A stretch of 42,899 bases of DNA from Candidatus Nomurabacteria bacterium (GCA_943349725.1 CALQZP010000003.1:1-42899), one strand, 5' to 3'; positions 18,517-26,097 are shown, counted from the first letter of the stretch. Notes: a model not told the origin generated them from the sequence alone. Program-made: numbers and translations.

Positions 18517-18640
18517 AATCAAGTACCAATCTACTAATCTGTACCAATCTGCAAATACCAACGAATAAGAACCCGATCTATCTGATTAGCAGGTATTCGT
18601 AGATTGGTCTTCATTCGCTGATTGGTATTTTATTAGAAAC
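18517..18640. repeat. Long word-tract hairpin between hisS and the exonuclease gene
   Basis: Left arm (ACCAATCTACTAATCTGTACC and on) pairs imperfectly over about 55 bases with the right arm (GATTAGCAGGTATTCGTAGA and on). Arms are made of repeated ACCAATC-TACGAAT-type words. The right arm includes the last codons of hisS, and the left arm reaches the exonuclease start codon. Confidence 0.75.
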
Positions 18641-19935
18641 TCGGCGATCTTGTCCTCCGCGAGCGCGGTTTCCTTGCCCAACGAAAGATTTTTCACTTTG
18701 ATCTGTCCTGAAGTCTTTTCCTGTTCACCGATAATCGCAACGAACGGAATCTTCGCGCGGTCGGCGTTCTTGACCTTGGTGCCGACTTTGCCTTCGCTGT
18801 AGTCAACCACCACCCGTACCCCTGCTCGTCGTAGGCTCTGCGCTAGGTCGTTTACGTAGCCGGTCCACTCTTTGTCCATCGCAGAAAGATAGAGGTCGGC
18901 TGCAGTCGGCAGGTTTTTGGGGAGAAGGTCATAGGTTTCAAGCACGTCACGAATGGTGACATCTCCCATACCAAAGCCAACGGTCGGCACTTTTTCCACG
19001 GCAAACATATCCAAAAGGTCGTCGTAGCGTCCTCCACCAAAGAGTGAACGTGGGTTAGCGGGATTTTTATCAAACACTTCAAAGACGATACCGGTGTAGT
19101 AATCAAATCCGCGCATGAGTGTCTGGTCAAACACTATGTTTGTAATACCGAGCGCGTTAAGCGCCCCGAGAAGCGCCTTGATTTCCGCGAAGCTCTCCGA
19201 AAGTTCTTTTTCTTCAGGAAGATGAGACACAAACTCCTCAAAGTTTTTGGAGTTGAGCAGGGTAAGAAGAAGCGCATCCTTCTCTCCAAGAAGCTCACTT
19301 AAAGCTTTCTCAAACACTTCTTTCTCCATCTTTGAACGGCGGTCAATAAGCTGTGCGGTTTTGCGCGCCTGCTCGCCACTTTGTCCAAGAAGCGTGCCGA
19401 TGATGTAGTTCATCACCTTGCGACTGTTGATTCGTATCTCAAAGTTACTATCCTTAATGCCAAAGCCACGCATAATTTCGTAGGCGAGCGAAATGATTTC
19501 GGTCTCGGCTTCTATGCCCGGCAGACCGAAGATATCGGCGTTCAGCTGGTAGTGTTCGCGCAGTCTCCCACGTTGCGGGCGTTCGTAGCGGAAAAGGTTC
19601 GGAGTGGAGAACCAGCGCACGGGGAAGAAAAGCGTCTTTCGTTTGCCCGCGATAAGCCGAGCGACCGTCGGGGTCATCTCGGGGCGAAGGGTGACCTCGC
19701 GGTCACCACGGTCGGTGAAGGTATAGGTCTGTTCGTTCACAATTTCCTCGCTCGTCTTTCCACGGTAGAGGTCGGCGGGCTCCAAAATTGACGCCATATA
19801 TTCCTCGTATCCGAACTTTTTGCAGGTCTCTTTCCACACACCAAAAATATACTGCTCTATCGCGCAGTCGGCCGGATAAAAGTCTCGGACTCCCTTGTAG
19901 GCCTCGGTAGACAGTTTCTTTTTTGGGTCGGTCAT
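18586..19935 (-). CDS. hisS: Histidyl-tRNA synthetase
   Basis: Charges tRNA-His. Start taken at ATG 19935 (MTDPKKKLSTEAYKG), two codons inside the track ORF, because an extended -10 box lies 9 bases upstream. Motif 1 region, motif 2 (PNLFRYERPQRGRLREHYQL), the histidine loop LMRGFDYYTGIVFEV and motif 3 (GGGRYDDL...VGFGMGDV) are all present. A C-terminal anticodon-binding domain follows. The last residues, KYQSANEDQSTNTC, are encoded by the word-tract repeat and are not part of the normal family C-terminus. Length (449 aa) is normal. Confidence 0.97.
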   Translation of the reverse strand: MTDPKKKLSTEAYKGVRDFYPADCAIEQYIFGVWKETCKKFGYEEYMASILEPADLYRGKTSEEIVNEQTYTFTDRGDREVTLRPEMTPTVARLIAGKRKTLFFPVRWFSTPNLFRYERPQRGRLREHYQLNADIFGLPGIEAETEIISLAYEIMRGFGIKDSNFEIRINSRKVMNYIIGTLLGQSGEQARKTAQLIDRRSKMEKEVFEKALSELLGEKDALLLTLLNSKNFEEFVSHLPEEKELSESFAEIKALLGALNALGITNIVFDQTLMRGFDYYTGIVFEVFDKNPANPRSLFGGGRYDDLLDMFAVEKVPTVGFGMGDVTIRDVLETYDLLPKNLPTAADLYLSAMDKEWTGYVNDLAQSLRRAGVRVVVDYSEGKVGTKVKNADRAKIPFVAIIGEQEKTSGQIKVKNLSLGKETALAEDKIAEFLIKYQSANEDQSTNTC

Positions 19936-19944
19936 ATACACGCC

Positions 19945-19953
19945 ATTGTAGCA
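19945..19953 (-). promoter_or_regulatory. hisS promoter, near-leaderless
   Basis: On the minus strand TGC-TACAAT, 9 bases before ATG 19935. Same spacing as rpoD and the antitoxin gene. Confidence 0.6.
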
Positions 19954-19958
19954 GGATA

Positions 19959-20714
19959 CTATTTTGTTTCAAAATGAAGGAAGCAAAATGAGGGAGTCGT
20001 TCGCCAAACTGTTCTTCTTCTCCCTACTACACACAGGGTATAAAAAAGCCGAGCGTGGGGCTCGGCTGATGAAAAGAAGAAAAAAATATAGAGCACCGTT
20101 CTACATGACCTTATCTGCTCTGAAACCACACCGGCAGGGGATGGTGTGACATGTCGTACACCCGTTTCCAAAATGTAGCATAACCTCTTCATGTAGCCCC
20201 ACCCCAAGTACACTTGCAACAACACAGAGTGCTTCAACGCATTGCGCCATTTTTTTCCCGCGTCCTCAAAGTGAGATTTCTCATGCGTGGCTCGGTATTT
20301 TCCGACGGCCGCTTGCAGCGCTTGAACCTTCTCCGCTAAACAAAGTGCGGTGTTGGGAAGTATGGCACCACTATGTCGCGACGTGAAGTGTTTCTGAAGC
20401 TCAGGGAGTGGGATGTTTGGCGATAAACCCGTCTCGCACCACCGTGCTACCTCTTCGTGTAGTGGTACTTCCAAGCGATTCGCAATAGCGAGGAGCCAGG
20501 AGAGCATCATGCACAGGTGATAGGGCGTCCGCGCGGTGTCTGCTTTCCGCACTCGGAGCGATACCCTGGAGTTGTATTCAGCCAAGCGACCGAGCATCTC
20601 GTAGATTTCAAAGTTGCGTCCGTTGACTGCTCCATAAACGGTTTGGTTGAAGCGTTTCAAATCCGCGAGTGAGTGGTTGTTTAGGGGAATGGGGGATAGT
20701 TGTGATGTGTTCAT
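19959..20714 (-). CDS. Unassigned helical protein, possibly MazG-like; 3' end doubtful
   Basis: The 251-aa frame starts MNTSQLSPIPLNNHSLADLKRF. Residues about 20-105 contain EMLGRLAEYNSRVSL and HLCMMLSWLLAIANRL, a helical pattern that recalls MazG-like pyrophosphohydrolases, but the acidic ExxE/D metal motif is not clear, so this is a weak analogy. The last ~45 residues (YIFFFFSSAEPHARLF...) are read straight through the terminator at 20042-20067, so the real protein may end near 20100-20140 after a frameshift or a lost stop. A good promoter and a 34-bp palindrome lie upstream. Confidence 0.5.
   Translation of the reverse strand: MNTSQLSPIPLNNHSLADLKRFNQTVYGAVNGRNFEIYEMLGRLAEYNSRVSLRVRKADTARTPYHLCMMLSWLLAIANRLEVPLHEEVARWCETGLSPNIPLPELQKHFTSRHSGAILPNTALCLAEKVQALQAAVGKYRATHEKSHFEDAGKKWRNALKHSVLLQVYLGWGYMKRLCYILETGVRHVTPSPAGVVSEQIRSCRTVLYIFFFFSSAEPHARLFYTLCVVGRRRTVWRTTPSFCFLHFETK
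20042..20067 (-). terminator. Intrinsic terminator (minus strand)
   Basis: Minus-strand GCCGAGC-CCCAC-GCTCGGC followed by TTTTTT. It is a textbook terminator, yet it lies within the reading frame of the gene at 19959-20714, whose frame continues for about 30 codons beyond it. Confidence 0.85.
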
Positions 20715-20738
20715 GTGTTCAATTTGTTCTCTGCCCCA

Positions 20739-20766
20739 ATCCTACGTGCCCCAGAGTGGATGTCAA
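20739..20766 (-). promoter_or_regulatory. Minus-strand promoter of the 20714 gene
   Basis: Minus strand TTGACA, 16-base spacer, TAGGAT; the ATG follows 24 bases later. The palindrome at 20770 touches its upstream edge. Confidence 0.6.
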
Positions 20767-20769
20767 TTT

Positions 20770-20803
20770 ACTATAGGCTAATTCGTGCGAATTAGCCTAT
20801 AGT
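20770..20803. repeat. 34-bp palindrome, copy A
   Basis: ACTATAGGCTAATTCG followed by TG and the exact complement: two 16-bp arms. It shares its core with the palindrome at 27889-27922. It sits between two divergent promoters and could be a mobile palindrome or an operator. Confidence 0.75.
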
Positions 20804-20820
20804 GTCTAATGCCTTTCGAA

Positions 20821-20915
20821 GCAGTATGTGCCGCACTGCTCTAAGTTTACCCGAACCTGGAAGTGCAGCATCTTGTCTGAATTCTTTACACAGAGGTTGA
20901 CAAGAAATACTGCAC
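20821..20915. promoter_or_regulatory. Candidate operator half-sites of the toxin-antitoxin operon
   Basis: GCAGT/ACTGC (20821-20839) and GTGCAG (20863-20868) with CTGCAC (20910-20915, inside the promoter spacer) form two inverted pairs with a shared CTGCAC-like word. Type II antitoxins with XRE domains usually repress their own operon; these are plausible binding sites. Confidence 0.4.
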
Positions 20916-20925
20916 CAGCTATATT
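20897..20925 (+). promoter_or_regulatory. Promoter of the toxin-antitoxin operon
   Basis: TTGACA, 17-base spacer, TATATT: the best promoter in the window. The -10 box ends 9 bases before ATG 20935, so the leader would be about 3 bases. Confidence 0.75.
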
Positions 20926-20934
20926 AATGGCATT

Positions 20935-21717
20935 ATGCTTTCTCAATTTATTGGAGCGGAACGCAAAAGACGCGAGATGACACAGTCATTTGTCGCTAAG
21001 GCGCTTGGTATTTCGCGTCCAACCTATATGCAGATAGAGCAGGGCGGGCGTGATATAACCGTTACCGAAGCGAGGAAACTTGCGGAGGTGTTTGATATTC
21101 CACTTGAGCGGTTTTTGAAAGGTACTGAGGTGAGCACTACCGAAGTTAGACTTCCTGTAATTCGCGGGGGGAAGATGGGACATACTGCTCTACCAAAGAC
21201 GCGTGTTAATGTACCGCAAGAGAATCTTACAAAGTTTAAGGAAGTGCTTCTCTACATTCTTTCAAAAGTCGGCGGAAAGCCGAATGTCGGCGAAACAGTA
21301 CTGTATAAGCTCTTATACTTCATTGATTTTGATTACTACGAGAAGTTTGAGAAGCAATTCATCGGTGCAACCTACATAAAAAACCATTATGGTCCGACCC
21401 CCATTGAGTTTAAAAAGATAGTGGAGCGGATGCAGAAGGAGGGAGAACTTGAGGTAGTCAAGAGTGTCTATTTTGAGCATGAACAGAAAAAGTATCTTGC
21501 GCGACGCGAGCCGAAGCTCTCTGTCATTTCAGGCGAAGAGAAAGCACACATTGACGATGTGCTTGCGCGTCTTTCTGATAAAAACGCAAAGGAACTTTCC
21601 GATTATTCGCATAAGGATGTGCCGTGGGCGGTTGCCAAGATGGGCGAGCCGATTGAGTATGAACATGTGTTCTATCGCACGGATGAGTTTTCCCGTCGCT
21701 CATATGAAGCTCTTTAA
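20935..21717 (+). CDS. XRE-Panacea (DUF4065) antitoxin
   Basis: A 260-aa protein with an N-terminal XRE helix-turn-helix (residues 3-62, GAERKRREMTQSFVAKALGI...RPTYMQIEQGGR) and a C-terminal Panacea/DUF4065 domain (about 100-240). The latter shows KLLYFIDFDYYEKFEKQFIGATY, KNHYGPTPIEFKKIVERM and FSRRSYEAL. Panacea domains are known as exchangeable antitoxins that neutralise unrelated toxins, with an N-terminal part deciding regulation or specificity. The downstream RelE-like gene overlaps its 3' end by 14 bases, the usual layout for coupled antitoxin-toxin translation. It probably represses its own promoter. Confidence 0.85.
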   Translation: MLSQFIGAERKRREMTQSFVAKALGISRPTYMQIEQGGRDITVTEARKLAEVFDIPLERFLKGTEVSTTEVRLPVIRGGKMGHTALPKTRVNVPQENLTKFKEVLLYILSKVGGKPNVGETVLYKLLYFIDFDYYEKFEKQFIGATYIKNHYGPTPIEFKKIVERMQKEGELEVVKSVYFEHEQKKYLARREPKLSVISGEEKAHIDDVLARLSDKNAKELSDYSHKDVPWAVAKMGEPIEYEHVFYRTDEFSRRSYEAL

Positions 21718-22039
21718 ACGTACACCTGAATTTGAAAAAGAGTTCAAACGACTTGTGAAGAAGTTTCGCTCGCTTGATGAGGATATATGTAGTTTTGAAA
21801 AAATACTTGAAGCCTATCCGACCGGTGTCGGCAGTAAGTTTGTTATTATTCACAGCGATAGTGGCGTAAAGATTGTGAAAGCTCGGCTCGCATGTCGCGC
21901 TCTCCGTGAGTCGTCCCTCCGGGTGATTTACGCATGGCACGAACAGTGTGTCACCTTTTTCTACATTGAACTGTATCATAAGGGCGAAAAGGAGAACGAG
22001 GACCGCGTGAGGATTTCCGAGTACTTGAAAAGTCTGTGA
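21704..22039 (+). CDS. RelE/ParE-type toxin
   Basis: Start set at ATG 21704 ([21 protein letters not shown]), 14 bases inside the antitoxin gene; the track ORF from 21464 is an upstream extension in the wrong frame. The 111-aa protein has the RelE/ParE pattern: a basic helical hairpin (residues 8-40), then strands with [24 protein letters not shown] and [13 protein letters not shown]. RelE members cleave ribosome-bound mRNA; ParE members poison gyrase. The C-terminal [14 protein letters not shown] tail is common to many RelE-like toxins. Which target applies cannot be decided here. Confidence 0.8.
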   Translation: MKLFKRTPEFEKEFKRLVKKFRSLDEDICSFEKILEAYPTGVGSKFVIIHSDSGVKIVKARLACRALRESSLRVIYAWHEQCVTFFYIELYHKGEKENEDRVRISEYLKSL

Positions 22040-22042
22040 TTT

Positions 22043-22070
22043 TTGTATTTTTCCCGCATAATGCTATACT
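22043..22070 (+). promoter_or_regulatory. guaB promoter
   Basis: TTGTAT, 16-base spacer, extended -10 TGC-TATACT (22065-22070). ATG 22082 follows after 11 bases, so the leader would be about 5 bases. It starts only after the toxin stop, so guaB is transcribed separately. Confidence 0.6.
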
Positions 22071-22081
22071 TTCGGCCATCT

Positions 22082-23209
22082 ATGATACGGCTGGGACTTA
22101 CCTTTGATGACGTACTCCTTGAACCGCGGAGGACCGCGGTGAATCGTCGTGATGCGAATGTCGAAACGCGCCTTTCTAAAAAGGCGCGTCTTGCTATCCC
22201 GCTTCTCTCGGCGGCGTCCGACACGGTCTCGGATGCGCGGTTTGCGATAGCACTGGGGAAGCTCGGCGGGATGGCGGTGCTCCACCGCAACTGCAGTTTG
22301 GAAGAGCAGGTGAAGATGGTACAGGAAGTGAAGGCGTCGGGAGTGCTGGTGGGTGCGGCGGTGGGACCGCTTGATGTGGCGAGGGCGGTCGCGCTTGCGG
22401 AGGCGGGAGCGGAGGTAATTTTCATTGACTGTGCGCACGCGCACGCGCCGGGGATTATTGCGTCGGCGAGGGAGATGAAGAAAAGATTTAAATCCCTCCC
22501 GCTGAATACAGCGAGTGCTCCCTTTAACAAGGGGAGAATAAGTCCCCAGCTGGTGGTGGGAAATATCGTGACGAAAGAGGCGGCGAAAGACTTTGCAGGT
22601 ATCGCGGATGCACTGAAGGTTGGCATCGGCCCCGGCTCTATCTGCACGACAAGAATTGTAAGCGGTGTCGGCGTGCCTCAGCTCACGGCAGTTATGGATG
22701 TGGTCTCGGTCGCGAAAAAATATGGCATTCCGGTTATTGCGGACGGCGGTATTCGTTATTCGGGAGACATTGTGAAGGCACTTTCTGCTGGAGCATCTTC
22801 GGTGATGCTTGGCTCGCTTTTTGCGGGAGCAGAGGAAGCGCCCGGGGAAGTGATTGCGATTAACGGAGTGAAGTACAAATCGTACCGAGGAATGGGAAGC
22901 AAAGAAGCGCTGGAGAAGAGGCATGCCACAGATAGATACTCCGCGCAGACAAAAGAGAACACCACCACCCCGGCCTCCGGCCACCCCTCCTCACCTAAGG
23001 AGGGGAAACTCCATGTGGTGGAGGGGGTGGCGGGGAAGGTTCCGTATCGTGGAACCGTGGCGGATATTGTGGAACAGCTCGTCGGTGGTATCAAATCGGG
23101 AATGGGATATATTGGCGCGAAAACCGTAGAAGAGATGCCGAAGCAGGCGCGGTTTATACAGATAACGAATGCTGGGCTGAAGGAGTCACATCCGCATTCA
23201 CTGTCGTGA
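22082..23209 (+). CDS. guaB: IMP dehydrogenase without CBS domains, with two in-frame repeat insertions
   Basis: Oxidises IMP to XMP with NAD. Start taken at ATG 22082 ([15 protein letters not shown]); the track start at 22043 lies upstream of the -10 box. The 375-aa barrel has the catalytic loop [17 protein letters not shown], the phosphate-binding [15 protein letters not shown] and YRGMGS, and the flap Arg-Tyr in ATDRYSAQ. The Bateman (CBS) module normally inserted after [10 protein letters not shown] is absent, so ATP/GTP control through it is lost. Two non-family stretches, about residues 138-155 and 292-309, are encoded by double-hairpin repeats; the second lies in the catalytic flap just after Arg-Tyr. 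Followed by guaA. Confidence 0.95.
   Translation: MIRLGLTFDDVLLEPRRTAVNRRDANVETRLSKKARLAIPLLSAASDTVSDARFAIALGKLGGMAVLHRNCSLEEQVKMVQEVKASGVLVGAAVGPLDVARAVALAEAGAEVIFIDCAHAHAPGIIASAREMKKRFKSLPLNTASAPFNKGRISPQLVVGNIVTKEAAKDFAGIADALKVGIGPGSICTTRIVSGVGVPQLTAVMDVVSVAKKYGIPVIADGGIRYSGDIVKALSAGASSVMLGSLFAGAEEAPGEVIAINGVKYKSYRGMGSKEALEKRHATDRYSAQTKENTTTPASGHPSSPKEGKLHVVEGVAGKVPYRGTVADIVEQLVGGIKSGMGYIGAKTVEEMPKQARFIQITNAGLKESHPHSLS
22494..22541 (+). repeat. Double-hairpin repeat inside guaB, copy 1
   Basis: Stem 1 CGCTG-AATA-CAGCG, stem 2 CTCCCTT/AAGGGGAG, then AATAAG. It encodes [18 protein letters not shown] between FK and the conserved LVVGN, where the family has only a short link. Confidence 0.7.
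22959..23005 (+). repeat. Double-hairpin repeat inside guaB, copy 2
   Basis: CACCACCACCCC, stem 1 GGCC-TCC-GGCC, stem 2 CCCCTCCT-CACCTA-AGGAGGGG. It encodes [16 protein letters not shown] in the flap of the enzyme. Confidence 0.85.
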
Positions 23210-23214
23210 GAAAA

Positions 23215-23307
23215 ACCAATCTGCGAATACCTGCGAATAAGAAAAGAATTCAGCATTAGTAGGTATTGGTAGATTGGTCGGGATTAGTTGATTGGTATTT
23301 GATTAGT
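23215..23307. repeat. Word-tract hairpin between guaB and guaA
   Basis: ACCAATCTGCGAATACCTGC on the left pairs with GGTATTGGTAGATTGGT on the right around GAATTC. The right arm continues as GATTAGTTGATTGGTATTTG up to the guaA ATG. Nearly the same words precede the exonuclease gene on the minus strand at 18517-18560. Confidence 0.75.
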
Positions 23308-24948
23308 ATGGAGCAGAACACACAAACCGACACAATTGCCGTTTTGGATTTTGGCTCACAGTATAGCCACCTTATCGTAAGGAGAATACGAGAGCTCTGC
23401 GTGCATGCCGAGCTTTTGCGTCCTGACACATCCGCGGATAGGCTTGCGGGGTTTGCTGGTGTGGTACTGTCGGGGGGTCCGCAAAACCTGTCAGAGTCTA
23501 CGGCGCTCAAAGCGGACCCGAAGCTGTACACGCTCGGTATTCCGGTGCTTGGAGTCTGTTACGGTCTGCAACTCATCGCGCATCAGCTCGGCGGGAAGGT
23601 TACGGCGGGGAACAAAAGGGAGTATGGACCGGTGCGTGTGGAGCTTTCGGGAAAGTCGGAGTTGTTTAAGGGGTTAAACACCACCGCCCTGACCTCACAA
23701 AAACACCACCACCCCGCCTCCGAAGACGGAGGCACCCCTCCTCAACTGAGGAGGGGAGAAGAGGGGAAAAAGCGGGAAGAACTGACGTGGATGTCACATG
23801 GCGACCAAGTGACAAAGATTCCCAAAGGCTTTAGCGTCACGGGAAAATCGGATGCGTGTCCGATTGTCGCGATTGAAAACGTGGAACAGAAGATTTATGG
23901 CATTCAATTTCATCCGGAGGTAAAACACACGGAGCACGGAACGAAAGTGCTCCAAAACTTTTTGACTATTGTCGGCGCGAAAAAAACCTGGAACCTCGGC
24001 AAGAATTGGATAGAGGCGCAGGTGGAGGATATCAAAACAAAGGTGGGAAGCGGTCGCGCGATCTGCGCGCTTTCGGGCGGAGTGGATTCTACCGTCGCGG
24101 CGTATCTCGTACATCGCGCCATTGGAAAACAGCTTACCTGCATTTATGTCGACACGGGAATGATGAGGCTGGGTGAAACCGAGCAAATCAAGAAGACATT
24201 TTCAAAACTTCCCAAACTGGATTTTAGAGTGGTGGACACGGAGAAAGAGTTTTTGAAGGCATTGCGGGGAGTGACCGAGCCGGAGAAGAAGAGAAAGGTG
24301 ATTGGGGAATTGTTTATTAGGTTGTTTGAAAAAGAATCCAAAAAACTCAAGGGTGTGAATTTTCTCGTGCAAGGGACGCTGTATACCGATGTGATTACCT
24401 CGGGCGTGTCGGTGGGCGGAAAGGCCTCCGTCATTAAGTCGCATCACAACGTCGGCGGACTTCCGAAAGATCTGAAGTTTAAGCTCATAGAACCGCTTCG
24501 CGATTTGTATAAAGACGAAGTGCGCCTTATCGGCAAGGAACTTGGGGTGCCGGAGGCTATCGTGAATCGACAGCCGTTTCCGGGTCCGGGGCTGGCGGTG
24601 CGGATTATCGGCGAGGTGACCAAAGCGAAACTGGATACGCTACGCTTGGCGGACGCGATTTTCCGTGAGGAGCTCATTACTTCGGGAGAAGCAAAAGGTA
24701 TCGCGCAGTACTTTGCGGTACTTCCCGATATTAGGAGTGTCGGGGTGCAGGGTGACGCGCGCACCTACGGACATCCGATAATTCTGCGAGCCGTTACCAC
24801 GATGGACTTTATGACCGCCGACTGGGCTCGCATTTCGACAGACACGCTCGCGAAGGTTTCCGCGCGTATCACGAACGAGGTTGCGGGTATTAATCGGGTG
24901 GCGTACGATATCACCTCAAAGCCACCTGCGACGGTGGAGTGGGAATAA
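23308..24948 (+). CDS. guaA: GMP synthase (glutamine-hydrolysing), with an in-frame repeat insertion
   Basis: Aminates XMP to GMP, the step after guaB. Start set at ATG 23308 (MEQNTQTDTIAVLDFGSQYSHLI); the longer track start translates the word tract (VDWSGLVDWYLIS). The amidotransferase domain has the nucleophile in GVCYGLQ and the FHPEVKHTEHG His-Glu. The ATP-pyrophosphatase domain has the P-loop LSGGVDST. The dimerisation domain ends in the normal TSKPPATVEWE. Residues about 125-157, between LFKGLN and LTWMSHGD, are not family-like and are encoded by a double-hairpin repeat. Ends 100 bases before an adenosine-deaminase-like gene. Confidence 0.96.
   Translation: MEQNTQTDTIAVLDFGSQYSHLIVRRIRELCVHAELLRPDTSADRLAGFAGVVLSGGPQNLSESTALKADPKLYTLGIPVLGVCYGLQLIAHQLGGKVTAGNKREYGPVRVELSGKSELFKGLNTTALTSQKHHHPASEDGGTPPQLRRGEEGKKREELTWMSHGDQVTKIPKGFSVTGKSDACPIVAIENVEQKIYGIQFHPEVKHTEHGTKVLQNFLTIVGAKKTWNLGKNWIEAQVEDIKTKVGSGRAICALSGGVDSTVAAYLVHRAIGKQLTCIYVDTGMMRLGETEQIKKTFSKLPKLDFRVVDTEKEFLKALRGVTEPEKKRKVIGELFIRLFEKESKKLKGVNFLVQGTLYTDVITSGVSVGGKASVIKSHHNVGGLPKDLKFKLIEPLRDLYKDEVRLIGKELGVPEAIVNRQPFPGPGLAVRIIGEVTKAKLDTLRLADAIFREELITSGEAKGIAQYFAVLPDIRSVGVQGDARTYGHPIILRAVTTMDFMTADWARISTDTLAKVSARITNEVAGINRVAYDITSKPPATVEWE
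23701..23756 (+). repeat. Double-hairpin repeat inside guaA
   Basis: CACCACCACCCC, stem 1 GCCTCCG-AAGA-CGGAGGC, stem 2 CCCCTCCTC-AACT-GAGGAGGGG. A partial CACCACCGCCC copy stands just upstream at 23678. Together they encode about 33 extra residues including HHHPASEDGGTPPQLRRG. Confidence 0.85.
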
Positions 24949-24954
24949 AGAGAT

Positions 24955-25045
24955 GGAATATGAACCATGAAGGATGGAATATAAGAAAGAAGTGTGAAAA
25001 GCCCGCAATTGCTACTAACTACTTTCTATTAACTACGTACTAATT
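24955..25045 (+). repeat. Word tract after guaA
   Basis: GATGGAATATGAACCATGAAGGATGGAATAT is a near-tandem pair. It is followed by CTACTAACTACTTTCTATTAACTACGTACTAA, built of ACTAACTA-type words running up to the next start codon. No promoter is evident. Confidence 0.5.
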
Positions 25046-25048
25046 ATT

Positions 25049-26065
25049 ATGGGCCAAAGAACAAAAACTCCACGAGCAGAACTCCACACACACCTTGGCG
25101 CGGCGGTTGACCCTGTGATTATGTGGACCATCGCGCATCGGCAAGGTATCAGACTTCCCGTCAAAGACTATTGGGATTTTGAAGAGCTCATCACGATGGG
25201 CGCGGATGAAAAGAATAAAGGGGTGGACGATATGGACAAGAAGTACTACCACCTCACCGAGCTTATTCAGTCGTCTCCCGAAGCCATTGAAGAGGCGGTT
25301 CATTCGGTTATCGGAGGAGGATACCGCAAATGTAACTTGGTACTCCAGGAACTTCGCTTCAGCCCGATGAAACGCAACCGCACGGGAGAGCGCGACCTTG
25401 ACTTCATTATGCTCGCGGCGCTGTGGGGAATGCGCAGGGCGATGGTGGAGTATCCGCAGGTGACCGCCGGACTCATCGTTGCGATGGACCGGAGTTTTAC
25501 CCCTGCGCAAAACGCGATTACGATTGAGAAGGCGATTAAGTATGCTTCAGACGGAATTGTTGGCATTGATATTTGTGGACCCGACCGAGATGATTTTTCT
25601 ATGAAAGACCACGCGCCACTTTTCGCCCGCGCGAGGAAGGCGGGACTCGGGCTTACGATACATTCGGGAGAGACAGGCAACCTTGAAGAGCTTCGCTATG
25701 TGGTGCGTCATATTAAGCCCGAGCGAATCGGACACGGAATTGCATGCATACAGGATAAGAAGCTTATGGCCGATATCGTCAAGCAAGGTATTGTGCTTGA
25801 GCTTTGCCCCACGTCAAATCTGCGGAACAGTGTGGTGAAAGATGTGGAGGAGCTCCGCACCATTATCCGCACTCTTATAGACCACAAAGTGCGTTTTACG
25901 ATAAACACCGATGGGCCCGAAATGTATAGAACGAGCGTGCTCAAAGAGGAGGAGTTTCTGCTCGCGAATGATATTATGAGTGAGAAGGAGCTCGCACAGT
26001 GCACGAAGTGGGCGTTTGAAGCAACTTTTATAAAGACGAAGGATGGTAAGAAGGTTAGAAAATAA
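25049..26065 (+). CDS. Adenosine deaminase-like amidohydrolase
   Basis: A 338-aa metal-dependent TIM-barrel deaminase of the adenosine/adenine deaminase family. Metal ligands are visible: His13 and His15 (ELHTHL), His205 in IHSGE with the catalytic Glu, His in RIGHGIA, and Asp288 in TINTDGP. ELCPTSN is also normal. Two substrate-side positions differ from classical adenosine deaminase: HLDG is HLGA, and the second Asp of the usual TDDP is Gly289. The chemistry is likely kept but the preferred purine may differ. Its place after guaB-guaA fits purine salvage: deamination would feed the hypoxanthine/IMP side. Confidence 0.85.
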   Translation: MGQRTKTPRAELHTHLGAAVDPVIMWTIAHRQGIRLPVKDYWDFEELITMGADEKNKGVDDMDKKYYHLTELIQSSPEAIEEAVHSVIGGGYRKCNLVLQELRFSPMKRNRTGERDLDFIMLAALWGMRRAMVEYPQVTAGLIVAMDRSFTPAQNAITIEKAIKYASDGIVGIDICGPDRDDFSMKDHAPLFARARKAGLGLTIHSGETGNLEELRYVVRHIKPERIGHGIACIQDKKLMADIVKQGIVLELCPTSNLRNSVVKDVEELRTIIRTLIDHKVRFTINTDGPEMYRTSVLKEEEFLLANDIMSEKELAQCTKWAFEATFIKTKDGKKVRK

Positions 26066-26090
26066 TCCACTTAGGTTCAACCTAAGTGGA
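26066..26090. repeat. Palindrome TCCACTTAGGTT/AACCTAAGTGGA
   Basis: Two perfect 12-bp arms around one C, immediately after the deaminase stop. The GTG inside its right arm is the track start of the next gene, which I do not accept. The arms resemble the hairpin inside rnpB (ACCACTTTGG/CCAAAGTGGT). Confidence 0.7.
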
Positions 26091-26097
26091 AATGTAT

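Noticed and set aside
22043-22081. Upstream start of guaB given by the ORF track.
   Set aside because: It lies before the -10 box at 22065-22070; [15 protein letters not shown] from ATG 22082 is the family-like start.
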